Source: Citrus sinensis
Taxonomy: Eukaryota > Streptophyta > Magnoliopsida > Sapindales > Rutaceae
Direction of reading: 5' to 3'
NCBI RefSeq assembly: GCF_022201045.2
Contig: NC_068562.1
Location: 9,902,001 to 9,966,000 of the forward strand
Length of the DNA stretch: 64,000 nt
Both the position numbers and the translations under genes were made by a program. Shown here piece after piece: positions 1 through 10,781 of this stretch (the first letter of the stretch is position 1; each line of letters starts with the position of its first letter). Under the pieces are notes generated by a model that ran no database searches, was not told the DNA's origin, and saw nothing but the letters and a program-made list of their open reading frames with translations.

Positions 1-1215
1 CGTGGAGTGAGTAACATTCCTGAAATTCTGGAATGCATCCTCCCATGGTCTAGGTTGAGAGTGGTTCTGGTTTTGATTGTATGGTCTAAATGGTGGCTGA
101 GAGGCTTGAGGATTTTGTGGAATTGGTGGAGCTGGAGCTGCTGGTCCGTTCTGTTGGAATCCTTGAGACCATGAAAAATTGAGGTGGTCTCTCCATCCAG
201 GGTTATATGTGTTGGAGTATGGGTTCTAATTCGATGGTTTTCTCATTACACCTATGGCATTGGCTTGATCTGAGTATGAGTCATGGTCATGTGGCTCTGT
301 TGATTTAGCAGTCGATAATGATGCTATTTGTCGAGAGAGACCTTCAATTATTGCTTTGACTTCTTTAATTTCTGAACTTGATTCGCCAATGTGAACCTCA
401 TTTACTCCCTTAATTCTTCTAGTATTCCTGAGTGATCGACTCCGTTGTTGGGAATTATCCGCTTGTCGCAGGAAGAATTCCCAAATCTCTGATGCACTTT
501 TTGACATTAGCTCTCCTCCACTTGTTGCCATTAGCCATTCTTGCACATTCGGTAGTAATCCCTCCAAAAAGTATTGCCATTGGTGCCATTTCTCGTACCC
601 ATGATGTGGACACTTCAAGAGTAGCCCATTGAATCGCTCCCATGTTTCGAAAAATTGCTCGTCCTCTCTCTGGGTAAACTCCGAGATTTCCCTGCGAATA
701 GCATTGGTTTTATGCACTGGGAAATATTTATTCAAAAATTTTGTAACCATTTGTTCCCATGATGCAATGCTATTAGCAGGCAATGTATTAAGCTATGAAC
801 GAGCTCTATCCTTTAAAGAAAATGGGAATAATCTAAGTTTAACATCATCGTCTGAAAAATTCTCGTATTTAAAAGTTTGACAAATTGCATGAAAATCATT
901 CAGATGATTATATGGGTCCTCATTTTCTAGGCCATAAAATGTGGGGAGACAATTTAGCACACTAGGTTTTAATTCGAAACTCCTAGCAGCTACATTTGGG
1001 TATCTTATGCATGATGTGCTCAAATTAGCTAAGGAACTGAAGTAGTCCTTAAATGGTCTCTCTTGTGGTTGCAAATCCATTTCAAATTTATTTTTAATGT
1101 GCTTTTGTGTGCGAAGTGTTTTTTCTAATTCAAGGTCTATAGGTTCAAGATTAGGTAATAATGACCTACGACCATGCATGCAAAACAAATAAAATGAAAA
1201 TAAAGATGGGAACAA
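1..1215 (-). pseudogene. Ty3/gypsy gag, broken by two amber codons
   Basis: A gag capsid reading frame runs on the minus strand from about 1215 to the window edge, and the element continues to the left. The retrotransposon gag core is recognisable, with a run like SLKDRA, then LPANSIASWEQMV, KFLNKYFP and FFETWERFNGLL. The C-terminal part is rich in Pro, Gln and Asn. Two in-frame TAG codons interrupt it: at 793-795, where relatives carry Trp in a KDRARAWL-type motif (consistent with TGG to TAG), and at 226-228 inside a Ser/Asn-rich linker. The frame is otherwise continuous, so decay looks recent. The protein would form the particle that packages element RNA. With the tRNA-Asp primer site at 1534-1551 this is probably an Athila-type element. 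No protease or polymerase lies in the window. Confidence 0.85.
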
Positions 1216-1533
1216 AACAAATAAAAATAAAGAAGATGGAGAAATTACGATACTAACCTTATTGCGCTATTAAAACCTTTCTATAAAAATACACAAAAAC
1301 AAATACGTGAAATAAATTAACTAAAAATAAATTAATAAGATAAACAAAAAAAAATTACAAAGAAAAATAAATTGAAAATTAAATTACAGAATTTTAAAGA
1401 AGAGAAAAAGAAAAGAAATACTAATCTTTAAATGTAGATTTATTTTTTATTTTTAATAATTAAAAAAAATACAAGAAAACAAATAAAAGAAATTATTCAC
1501 AAAAATTAATTCTATGAATTAAAATTACTTACC
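1216..1533 (-). other. Untranslated leader between primer site and gag
   Basis: Very A/T-rich stretch without a gene. It is the leader expected between the primer binding site and gag of the minus-strand gypsy element. Confidence 0.5.
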
Positions 1534-1551
1534 TCCCCGGCAACGGCGCCA
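1534..1551 (-). other. tRNA-Asp primer binding site
   Basis: The minus strand reads TGGCGCCGTTGCCGGGGA, complementary to the 3' end of plant tRNA-Asp including CCA. It sits between the LTR (higher coordinates) and gag (lower coordinates), as expected for minus-strand-oriented Ty3/gypsy elements of the Athila type. Confidence 0.9.
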
Positions 1552-2265
1552 AAAACTTGTTGTGTAAATTTTAATGTACTCGCAAGCGCACGAATCTATT
1601 GTAGTATAGATCAATGGTGACGAGTGTCGATCCCACGAGGAGGTGGATTTTAATTATGTGTAAAATTAATTTTGTAAATGGGTGGTTGGATTTATGGTGG
1701 AAATGGTTTGGAATATGCTAAAACTTAAATTAAAATGGCGAGAATAAATTCTAAAATTGGAATTGCAATGGCGAGAATAAATTGAAGATAATTCTATTGA
1801 AATGACGTACTTGGGTATCTAGATCCGTATCAACATGCATCATGGGCTAAATAATCCGTATTAATGCCAATTAAATCATGAGGGGGGAATCCACACCTCA
1901 TGAACCACGCTCTAATCAATATGGTGCTAAGGGCTTATCGTGCCAAATAATAATAACCTTGTACTAGAGGGCCGGTGAAACCAAGGCGGTACTAGACAAG
2001 ATTAGTATTATTTGTCGACGAGAAGTCAAAACATCCACAAAAATTAGAGGGGAAGAGAAAATAAATTTACCAAATTAAGCCCATGACACATGTTGAGACT
2101 TCACCTTCAACCCAAGCTTGAAAGAAAATTAGCCACTCATAATTGAACTAGGGGCAAAATGGGAATTTATTAAAATACGAAGAAAATACAAGATGGAGAA
2201 GGAATTACAGAAAATGGATCCCAAAAATGGATTCAGAGATATCCAATTAGGGGGGAGAGGCCCCC

Positions 2266-2275
2266 TTTTTATAGA
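2266..2275 (-). promoter_or_regulatory. LTR TATA box
   Basis: The minus strand reads CTATAAAAAG followed by a G-rich run, in the position expected for the U3/R promoter of this LTR. Confidence 0.6.
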
Positions 2276-2339
2276 TACATGGAGTAAATCATGGCCATCG
2301 GATTAAAAACAGTTTGGACGCTCAGGATTGCGCCACGTC

Positions 2340-2690
2340 ATCAGTCAACAGTCCACGGTTTGACCACGCGGATGAACAGTAACACGGTTTGACCCGACTT
2401 TAAATAGTAACGCGGTTTGACCCGGATGAACAGTAACACGGTTTGGTTGAAAATAATCCTGTGTGATGCATGCACCGTACGCGAGATTTTTCGTCCACTG
2501 ATATGCTGCCACGTCACCATCAACAGTACATAAGAATTTTAGTCCAACAGGATCGTGACACCTCATCAGTCAATGCCACATCATCGGTCAATGCCACGTC
2601 ATCGATCCGTCTATGTGAACAGTGCCGTGAACAGTAACGTATACAGTCCCGTACACGTGAATAGTACCGTACATGTGAATAGTGCCATTT
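2340..2690. repeat. Short degenerate tandem motifs in U3
   Basis: The motif GATGAACAGTAACACGGTTT recurs in variant forms between 2340 and 2445. Short units of the type GTGAACAGTRCCGT and CCACGTCATC recur between 2330 and 2690. They lie upstream of the LTR TATA box and resemble repeated enhancer units. Confidence 0.6.
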
Positions 2691-2790
2691 TTCCTTTTAT
2701 GCTCCTCCTAAGGTTTTCGACCGTCCTGAGTTCAAAAGTGATGTCCGTTTTGCCGTCTGATCTCTCCTTTATTGTGAAATGACTATAATG

Positions 2791-3475
2791 CCCCTAAAAT
2801 ACATAAATTACTTAATTAAAATAAAACACACGTAATTAAATCACAAGAATGTTAAATACATAAAAGTAAGGGTTGTTAGTAAGACTTGAAATGTAAAATG
2901 ACGGTTTTCTCCTTTATAAATATGCATTTTCTAACACTCAACAGAACCCAATCAACAACAACCAGAGAAGAGATTAAAAGCAGTACCTGAGATTAACTGG
3001 CCCTGATAGCGCTGCCGTGACAGAGAAAAAGCCAGCAAGTAGAAACCCCGGACGCAGGAAGTGTGAGTAAAGTTCAGAGAGGGGGCTAGTTAATGGTGGA
3101 GAAACGGATGAACAAAGCAACGAGGATTTCAACCTAGGGATTTGGAGTGGAAAGGGGAAAAATAGAACATTTAAGTGATGAGGATGCCAGCTCACTCACC
3201 ACATATCGAGGGTGGATAGCCCGTCGTTTCAAATTTCAAATACGAAGAGTCTGGTGATGCCACGTCACTAACCGTTACAAGAGGCCAGGATAGATGTAAG
3301 CCCAGATATGCAATGGATCTGTTCACTTAGGCCCATGCTCAGGTCGGAGTCTCCCCAGAAGAAAAATGGTACCTCAGGTCCGTCCCAGTTAACAAGATGA
3401 CTAGGTGGGAAGCCCCCGGGTTGGCAAGACTCAAATATCAGTTTCCACTCTTAACTCATTTCACTCGCAAGACCA
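2791..3475. other. Retrotransposon-derived sequence without a gene
   Basis: No supported coding region. A plus-strand TATAAATA-like site lies near 2915. The 3240-3475 part is probably the 3' internal end of the plus-strand LTR element that follows. Confidence 0.4.
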
Positions 3476-3491
3476 GAAACTGGGGGACTGG
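3476..3491 (+). other. Polypurine tract
   Basis: A purine-rich stretch (AGAAACTGGGGGACTGG) lies directly before the TGTTAAG start of the next LTR, as expected for the plus-strand DNA primer of an LTR retrotransposon. Confidence 0.6.
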
Positions 3492-4173
3492 TGTTAAGTA
3501 CATAAAAGCACTAGGTCGGCCATGCTACTATTTCCGCCCCAGCACGGATCGCTCAGCCAAAGTGATATGAGCAGAACACGTGGGCTAACATGAGCCGACC
3601 AGAGATGAATACAACCAGGGAAACATACCGACCAGAGGTATATACCGAGCCGGCATCATCCCCAGAGAAGCGGGAACACGATCCCACAGAATCGCGGTAG
3701 TTGCGCTTTTCCCAGAACCGTTGAAGGACACGCGAGATCCACGTTTGCCCACAATGTAACAGTTCGAGTCCCATGAGGGGCTGCCACTACCCGAAAAAGG
3801 TGGGATGAATGGCAAACGGAAACGTGGGGACAGCGGCTATAAAAGAAGAAGAAATCGATGAAGAAGGATATAGAAAACAAGAGAGAGGGAAAACACTGCC
3901 AAATTACAACCAGGCCATTTCCTTACAAATTTTTAATAAACTCCTGGAATCCAAATTACACTGTTTTCCCGTAAACACCTTGTGCTAACTTAGGCATTGG
4001 AGGGTTTACGTCGGCAAAACCACCGGCGTCTCTGATCCATTTTTAGTGAGTGCAGGTCTATTGAGAGAAAGGAGGACGATTCCAATCCCAGTGAACGAGC
4101 AACAGTAGATAACACAAACGTTGGTGAAAGAATCTGGTCGGTCAAGAGGCGAGCAGATTTCAGCATCAACACA
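3492..4173 (+). repeat. 3' LTR of a plus-strand Ty3/gypsy-type element
   Basis: It starts TGTTAAGTACATAAAA right after the polypurine tract, has a TATA box (TATAAAAG, 3838-3845), and ends near CAGCATCAACACA at 4171-4173. Only the 3' part of the element is present. The partner LTR and target duplication were not found, so the exact end is uncertain. Confidence 0.6.
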
Positions 4174-4796
4174 ATGGTTGAACTGTATGTAGCATTATTA
4201 GGTCATCATTTTAATTTGCAATTGAAGTACTTCTCTAATTTCCATATAGATTATTATCTGATCTGGCTCACACTTTTCTTTGGGTGAGAGTTTTACCTTC
4301 ACCAATTCAGAAAACATTTAATTTGTTAAATCTGTCTCGTTTATTAAAAAAGACAAATAATAAAATGCTTTCTTACCATTTGTAGAATCCAAACATCATT
4401 TGTTAACTAACGTATACTATGATATTGGAATGACATGTAAGTTATAATTCATAGGTGTTACAGAAAACATTAGCAAAATTCTTTATTTATTTGTTGAAGA
4501 AACTCTGAAAGTGTTATGAATTATAAGATGGTAGACTGATAGAACCTGCTCTTAAAAAGTAATCATTAATAACTTGTCTACAGTAGCCACGCGGTTTAAA
4601 TGGAAAGTAATTATGAAAAATATCAAATTAAAAGTTTCCTTCAGCAATCCTGAACAGGCATTAACATTCTAAAATGAAGATTGTTTAAATCAAGAAAGGT
4701 TTTCTTTACCAGCAAACAAATTTTATTTGATTTTTTACAACAAATAATATGTGGGCCTGGATCTTCCCTTCCATCATTACATTTTTTATTCTACAA
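4174..4796. other. 3' flank of the BBE-like gene
   Basis: AT-rich non-coding sequence downstream of the minus-strand oxidase gene. AATAA-like motifs near 4741-4749 could serve its polyadenylation. Nothing else was recognised. Confidence 0.4.
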
Positions 4797-6371
4797 CTAA
4801 TTTAAGTTGCCTGGTGGAATGCTTTGTTCATTCTTGAAGAAATTATCGGGATCAAACCTGGTCTTTACTTCAACCAATTTCTTAAAATTTCCATTGAAAT
4901 ACTTGGTCCCATAAACTTCAGCGTCTTTCAGGCTTGTTTGATTGTTTGAACTGATGCCGATATCAAGATCTCTATAGTTAAGATATGTGTTTCTTGGGTT
5001 ACTAGAGACATAAGGAGCCATTGAATCATAGAAGTCCCTCAGCTTATTTGTGTAAAGATCGGTAGCATTAATTCCCTCTTCTGGCCAACTTTCATAATAC
5101 TGAATCAGGAACAAGTTTCCAGCTCTGTGAGGAAATGCTGTTTCCGATTCCGAAATCTCACTCATTCTCCCCCCATAAGGATTCCATTGCATAAACATAT
5201 TCTCATTATCAATCATTTTTTTCCATATTTCTTCTAAACCCTCCCTTGGAATCACATTTTTCACGTAATCGGATTTGGCTTTAAAAGAAATTTTTGCCTC
5301 TGTTGGCCTTTGGAGTAAAACATCAATCGATGTAACATTCTGTGAGCTGTCCAAAAAAAAGACCGTGGATTGACCCCAACTCATTTCATGGCAATCATTT
5401 GGCTGTAATCCCACTTCAGGAAATTTCTGATTCATCAATTTCATTAGGCTTTCAGTTTGTCCGAGAAAGAAACCAATGAACGAAACCGAAACTGTTTTCT
5501 CCTCTTTAGGAACTAGGATCATTACTCTTATGAAAAGTTCTTCAGGAAGCTTCGGAGCAACATATTGCCATTTATATAAAACATCTGTTGCACCCTGAGC
5601 AAGTGTTTTATCTACTTTGAATAAAGTCACTTTCTCCGGAACAGCAACTAGCTTGATTTTCCATGCCAATATAACCCCGAAACTTGCCCCACCGCCTCCC
5701 CGGATGGCCCAAAACAGATCCTCTCCCATGGATTCCCTGTTCAGAATTCTTCCTTTAACATCAACAAGTTGTGCATCAATGACATTGTCCACAGAGATGC
5801 CGTATTTCCTTAACAGATTCCCGTACCCGCCACCGCTAATGTGCCCTCCGACACCAAGTGAATGGCAAACCCCGGCTGGGAAGGCGTGCACTTTGCTTGT
5901 ATTTGCAATTTTAAAGTATAATTCTCCAAGGGTAGCTCCAGCCTGAACCCATGCAGTTTCGTTTGCAATGTCAATATCAATGGATCGGAGATTGAACATG
6001 TCCAGAATAACAAATGGGACTGTCGATATATACGAAAGGCCGTCGTAATCATGGCCGCCACTGCGGATTCTGAGTTCCAGGCCGGCTTGTTTTGCACATA
6101 TTACAGTTGCCTGGACATGGGATTCATGCTTGGCTGTTAAAATAGCGAGGGGTTTCGGAGTTGAAGCAATTAAGAACTTGCGGTTTTTGATATAAGCATT
6201 CAGAACAGATTGAAAATTTGAATGATTTTGGGTAAAAATAACATCAGAGATGGGGTTAGAGGGCTGAGCGTGCTGAGGCAGACATTGGAGAAACGATTCA
6301 AGATTTGACCCAGAAACTGAAAGAAAAATAGTTGACATAGTAACAAGTAAAAGGGAGATCAAAGCCTCCAT
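4797..6371 (-). CDS. Berberine bridge enzyme-like FAD-linked oxidase
   Basis: A 524-residue intronless reading frame, full length for plant BBE-like enzymes. Residues 1-20 form a signal peptide, so the protein is probably secreted or vacuolar. The FAD-binding PCMH-type domain spans about 70-245. His107 in RSGGHDYDG and Cys169 in AGVCHSLGVGG are the two residues that bind FAD covalently in this family. Cys30 and Cys92 fit the conserved disulfide. The C-terminal BBE domain spans about 461-520 (YLNYRDLDIG; RFDPDNFFKNEQSIP). Gln395 in QWNPYGG stands where the catalytic Glu of true berberine bridge enzyme is found, which argues against alkaloid ring closure and for a carbohydrate or alcohol oxidase-type member. 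Substrate is unknown. The start is favoured because the signal peptide follows directly and a TATA box lies about 100 bp upstream. No break is visible. Confidence 0.93.
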   Translation of the reverse strand: MEALISLLLVTMSTIFLSVSGSNLESFLQCLPQHAQPSNPISDVIFTQNHSNFQSVLNAYIKNRKFLIASTPKPLAILTAKHESHVQATVICAKQAGLELRIRSGGHDYDGLSYISTVPFVILDMFNLRSIDIDIANETAWVQAGATLGELYFKIANTSKVHAFPAGVCHSLGVGGHISGGGYGNLLRKYGISVDNVIDAQLVDVKGRILNRESMGEDLFWAIRGGGGASFGVILAWKIKLVAVPEKVTLFKVDKTLAQGATDVLYKWQYVAPKLPEELFIRVMILVPKEEKTVSVSFIGFFLGQTESLMKLMNQKFPEVGLQPNDCHEMSWGQSTVFFLDSSQNVTSIDVLLQRPTEAKISFKAKSDYVKNVIPREGLEEIWKKMIDNENMFMQWNPYGGRMSEISESETAFPHRAGNLFLIQYYESWPEEGINATDLYTNKLRDFYDSMAPYVSSNPRNTYLNYRDLDIGISSNNQTSLKDAEVYGTKYFNGNFKKLVEVKTRFDPDNFFKNEQSIPPGNLN

Positions 6372-6470
6372 TTCTTGAATGCCTGAGAGTTTGCAGGATT
6401 TGGATTTGGTGGTGATTTATTTATCTGAATCCAAATTCCTTCGCCCAATAGAACTGCCGTGATAGGCATA

Positions 6471-6480
6471 TTATATATAG
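6471..6480 (-). promoter_or_regulatory. TATA box of the BBE-like gene
   Basis: CTATATATAA on the minus strand, about 100 bp upstream of the start codon, leaving a plausible 60-70 nt 5' leader. Confidence 0.6.
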
Positions 6481-6481
6481 A

Positions 6482-7829
6482 GCACTGGGGCAATATATAT
6501 GAATATCATGAATCTAGAAGCCACCAGATGCAATGGCTAATTAAGAATAGAGAATTAAAATCATCTGTTTATTTGACCCACATTGAACGCTGGGCCATTC
6601 GTGCTTGTTGTCGACACCAATTCGAGGATTATGGACCCTGCATGTGTTGGAAATGTTTCTAATACTAAATAACTGATTTTGAAAAAACCTGATTAATTCC
6701 CTCTAGAAAAGAAATAAATAAAATAAAAAATTTAGAGGAATAATTAGCTGTCTAAAAGTATATTTAGTCAAACCTAGGACAAGTGTATTCAGTCAAACCT
6801 TGGAAAAGTTCTGAATGAATTTGTCCCACATATTGTATCTATACATTATAAATGTTTAATTACGTTCATCAAGATGACTAATTTGGGGGGCAAAAAAAGG
6901 TGAGCTTACTGTTGATAATTTTTTGTTGGAGGCCTAAACGAGACCACAATTAAAATCATCTCTTTTTTTTTAAATTTTTTTATTGTGGGACTTATTAGCT
7001 TATTTGGTGAAATTTACTAACTTGGTACAAGCAGTTTTGAATTCGAACCTTCCTCTCTTTTACAGGTGGGTAGAAGAATGGATTCATTGGGTTGTTAACC
7101 AAAAAAAAAAGAGAAAAAAAAAAGACATATATTATAAGTATTACTATTTAGGATCTTCTCGGAGGCTAAATTCATACACTTCTACCAAATATATTTAACT
7201 TGGAAATTTGGATCTACCAAAAGCAACACCTCTATCTTACTTAACTTGGAAATTTATATGAGTTGAGGAGATTACTCATTCATACCCACACCTTGGGAAT
7301 TCTTAATAATTAAATGTTTTCTTCTTCAATTATGGCTCTGTATATGTTATATAATTGTGTATCAAGCAAGCAAATATATATAATACAAGCCTATAATTGA
7401 GTTTATGTTTAGTCGAATGTCAAAAAAAAAAAAAAAAAAAGAAGGATTGTCATTATCACACCTCTAGTAGTTATATCAAAAAAGGGTATGACAATTTTAA
7501 AAAGTCATCGATTACACATATACCTTGAAATCAAGAATCTGACTCGGGCATTTTTCACCCCTAATTCTTCTTAATTAGTTATAAATAGGACTTGGAAAAA
7601 ATATTTTAAACACTAGACTATTTAGTCAAAGGGCAAGACGCTACTACATACTCACAATGAGACATATGGAGCAACAATTCTAACGAAAAATTATAGCTGC
7701 AAAAGTCAAACATGTGAACCGATGCAATAACTGAAACTTGCTTTTTCTTGGCAAAAAATTAAAGGCAAAATCTCAATGAGATTGTCTTTTATAGCCAAGA
7801 GATAAGCTCACAATTAATAATACATTCAT
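6482..7829. other. Intergenic, no gene recognised
   Basis: AT-rich sequence with an A18-type homopolymer near 7422-7440 and other A-rich runs. It separates the divergently oriented BBE-like and thionin-like genes, so it must hold both promoters. Small reading frames here show no family resemblance. Confidence 0.5.
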
Positions 7830-7837
7830 CATGCATG
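7830..7837 (+). promoter_or_regulatory. RY-type motif CATGCATG
   Basis: CATGCATG lies about 30 bp upstream of the TATA box of the first thionin-like gene. This motif is bound by B3-type regulators such as ABI3, FUS3 and LEC2 in seeds. A single copy can occur by chance, so seed expression is only a suggestion. Confidence 0.35.
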
Positions 7838-7860
7838 AACATTCTTCACTTTTCAGCCTC

Positions 7861-7869
7861 CTATATATG
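7861..7869 (+). promoter_or_regulatory. TATA box of thionin-like gene 1
   Basis: CTATATATG, about 80 bp upstream of the start codon at 7944. Confidence 0.6.
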
Positions 7870-7943
7870 AGAATACACACTTTTTTTCAGCTCTCATAAC
7901 AAAAATTTTGAGAGAAAATTAAAGATCAATATACAGCTCGAAT

Positions 7944-8967
7944 ATGGCGAAATCTGTGATAACACTGATGGTACTGTTGACCCTTGTAGCAATTGCGACG
8001 GCCCGACGAGCCAAGTACGACAAGGAGTGTTTCAGAAAATGCTGTGCTAAATGCTTCGGCAGATTTCGTTTAACGTGTGTGATACTTTGTGAACAAAAAT
8101 GTAAAAGGTCGCTGCCCATCTCTGAATCGTCGGACAGTTGCATTAGTACCTGCGTAAAATCCACGGCTACTAATTTCAGCTCTGGTATGATCAATTTCTT
8201 CGATTTGATAGCTTAAATCCTTCATCGTACTGTTATTTTGCAGGTTTGAGTTTGGCCATATAGGTTGGGTTGTGTTGGAGCGTGTTAAATTTGACTTAAT
8301 TTCCACCCAATTTATTAGTTTATTCACTTTATTGGGTTCAAGTACTAAAGTCTCAAACATGTTTTATTATTTTTAATGTGTCACTAGAACTGACCCATTT
8401 GATACATATTGTTTTAATAATAATAGAAATAGAGAATAATAACAAACCATGTTTTTGTAAAATTTCTAACATAAACGTAAACAACAATATATGAAACTTA
8501 ATTCTTTACGATTCTATTAGCCAAACAAAGAGAATGACTAAAGATGGACTAAACTATTGTTTATTTATCACTTTGCTTAGTACTATCACTTTGCTAAGTA
8601 CACATGTTTCAAATAAAATAAAATAATGATGAGTGTTAGTTGGTTCAATGATTATTTCAATCCCTGTCACACAAATATAGAGATAATTTAATTTTCAATA
8701 AAACTATATTCCTAAAAAAAAAAGGACTCAGAAAGGAAAAGAGTTCTTTTAAATTTAATCAATAAGTTTGAATCATGGGTTGATTGATCCTGAACCTAGC
8801 CCATGATTTAACAAGATAATGTTTTTTCAGAGACTAGGCCCATTATCGCTGGCCCATTATCTATTTGTTTCGTTCATTTAATCGATTGAAATAATATTTG
8901 TGCAGATGTTGCAAAAGCAGAACGTTGTCTGGGCTCATGCGCTGAGAGAGGCAAGAAGAAGACCTAA
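7944..8967 (+). CDS. Thionin-like secreted cysteine-rich peptide 1
   Basis: Two exons: 7944-8184 and 8906-8967, giving 100 residues. The donor is G|GTATGA and the acceptor TTTGTGCAG|AT. The intron is phase 1 and creates an Asp codon across the junction. Residues 1-21 are a signal peptide ending near ATA-RRAK. The mature part is small, basic and cysteine-rich, with cysteines spaced in pairs (ECFRKCCAKC, TCVILCEQKC, SCISTC) and two more in the last exon (RCLGSC). This fits the plant thionin-like family, whose members are secreted and often thought antimicrobial; activity is not shown here. A poly(A) signal AATAAA lies 38 bp after the stop. If the intron were retained, the frame would stop at 8214-8216 and lose the last two cysteines. 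A second copy of the last exon lies at 10413-10507. Confidence 0.75.
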
Positions 8968-9004
8968 CAAATACGTATATATGTAGTATGTACTCTGTAC
9001 TAGG

Positions 9005-9010
9005 AATAAA
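9005..9010 (+). terminator. Poly(A) signal of thionin-like gene 1
   Basis: AATAAA 38 bp after the exon-2 stop codon. Confidence 0.6.
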
Positions 9011-10412
9011 ACAAACTGAAATGAGAATACATCAATGAACTTATGTTTCTTGTCTTCTTATCAAATGGGGCATGCGTTATGGTTTAATTTTTCAAAATTG
9101 ATGTTCAGGTTTCTTCTCATGAAAAAATGCGCACGCATATTCTTGATATCTAATCCAACTGACCAATGTGCTTTTTTCGCTAGTGCTTTAATGCCAGGGA
9201 CGAAATATGATAGTAAAAATTTGTTAAGAAAGTCAAGTGGTAAAGAGAATTCTATTATAAGGGACAAAAGTGTCGATCCTCCTTTATTTAAAAAGAGTTT
9301 GGTATTTTACGACACCATCAAGGAATCAAAAACAGAAATTCTTTTGTACACTAGAGATAATATAATAAGTGTAAGGTTAATTAAATTGTGATCCAACAAT
9401 TTATTTAGTCCATATAGTAAAATGCTATTAGATATCGTTATACGGCTGGATGTGGTATCTTTAATTCATATAAGTTTCACCATAAAAGATGTAGGCCATC
9501 GGAGCGAGGGAATGATATGCTGAAAATTTGAACAAGTGGCATTTCACAAAGATTTAACATTTACCAACGGAAGCTTCTGGAATATAGCCAGTCTCAAGGA
9601 AATTTGTTGAAGAAAATCATAATCATAGAAAGTAATTTACTAGTCTAACTGAATAATGTTCACATAATGGAGATCAGTTAAACCCAATATAAATTTCCAT
9701 ATCTATTGTTATTGATGATGTCATTTCATTTTTAACATGGAATAAGATGCGGTGTGCTGACCTTATAATACCATGAATCACATCAAATACATATACATAC
9801 GCATATAGAAAGTTTGCCATTTTGAAGATATAACCAAATATTGGACAATTAACCTATCTATATATTTATGAGCTTGACCAAATAATTTTTAAGCAGTTTT
9901 TTGGTCAAGCCACTCAATTTTGAATTAGTAATTTGTTATAAAAAGACTAGTGCTTTAAACTATTTAATCAAAAATTCTAATCAAATCCTAAATGAAAACT
10001 ATTTATTTTCATATGTTTTCACTTGTTGCATACTGAATTTTTAGTGATATCATGCATAAATATGATTTTATGTTTACAAATTAAATCCAATAATTACAAA
10101 AGTAATAATATCAGTTTTTTGAGTAATTTTTTAACAGATATCAACTATTGAGTAATCGGCTCAAAAGGTCAAAAATTAATGGATTATTTTAACCTGCGTT
10201 GCAACGGTGTTGTACAATGTTGTGTTTAAATTTAACTAAGTAAGCCCTGGCCCATATTTGTTGATTGGGTTACATCAGGCCCATTATTTTCAATACCTCT
10301 CCCCTAGAATCATCACAAAATTTTATGTGTACTTGATCAATCATAATGTACAAGGATTTTGCGAGCATGCCAAGAATTACAAAATCAAAAAATATTTGGT
10401 GATTTGGTGCAG
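9011..10412. other. Spacer between the two terminal exons
   Basis: Mostly AT-rich, no convincing gene. Sequence around 9030-9150 (3' flank of exon 2, with TTATCAAATGGGGCA and TGCGCACGCA) resembles 10555-10640. Stretches at 8800-8870 and 10240-10290 share GGCCCATTAT-type runs. The terminal exon was therefore duplicated together with flanking intron and 3' sequence. A plus-strand frame at 9035-9391 is not supported as a gene. Confidence 0.5.
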
Positions 10413-10507
10413 ATGTTGAAAAAGCAGAACGTTGTCTGGACTCGTGCGCTGAGAAAGGCGAGAAGAAGAACGAGCTGCCTCATCCATGTTTGTGTTTTAT
10501 AGCTTAA
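10413..10507 (+). CDS. Duplicated, possibly alternative, terminal exon of thionin-like gene 1
   Basis: A near copy of exon 2 of the first thionin-like gene. It is preceded by the acceptor TTTGGTGCAG and opens in the same phase, so splicing from the donor at 8185 would be in frame and give 111 residues. It starts DVEKAERCLDSCAEKGEKK, against DVAKAERCLGSCAERGKKK in the first copy, and then extends by 12 residues containing two extra cysteines (HPCLCFIA) before TAA. It has its own AATAAA 21 bp after the stop. No matching first exon was seen next to it. It is either an alternative 3' exon or the remnant of a duplicated gene. Confidence 0.55.
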
Positions 10508-10527
10508 GTGGCGAATATTTGTACTTG

Positions 10528-10533
10528 AATAAA
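10528..10533 (+). terminator. Poly(A) signal after the duplicated exon
   Basis: AATAAA 21 bp downstream of the TAA at 10505-10507. Confidence 0.5.
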
Positions 10534-10781
10534 ACATATACATATGGTTCTTATCATAAGGGGCAACCTTTATGGTTTTATTTTCCAAAATTAATTATCT
10601 CGTTTGTGTTAGTTTTCTTTCTTCTCACAAAACAACGCACACGTAAAATTTTAAAGGGCTAACAATTTTACAATGACCACTATAACGAAGAAATCATAAA
10701 CTTGAGTAGGCTTTAAAATAATTTGCAAAAAAATACTAAGATTGGCACCAAATGTAAAATAGGCACACTATATATGGATAC

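Larger units (their letters stand above)
1552..2790 (-). repeat. 5' LTR of the gypsy element (outer end unresolved)
   Basis: The region next to the primer site carries a minus-strand TATA box near 2270 and a repeat-rich U3 above it. The boundary near the primer site is about 1552-1560. The outer boundary is set only roughly, because the matching 3' LTR is outside the window and no target duplication could be checked. Confidence 0.55.

Noticed and set aside
5617..5946. 109-codon plus-strand frame inside the BBE-like gene
   Set aside because: It is the antisense shadow of the FAD-binding domain; the minus frame carries all conserved motifs.
9035..9391. 118-codon plus-strand frame downstream of thionin-like gene 1
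   Set aside because: It lies in the duplicated 3' flank, has no family motif and no promoter, and the corresponding region near 10560 is not open.
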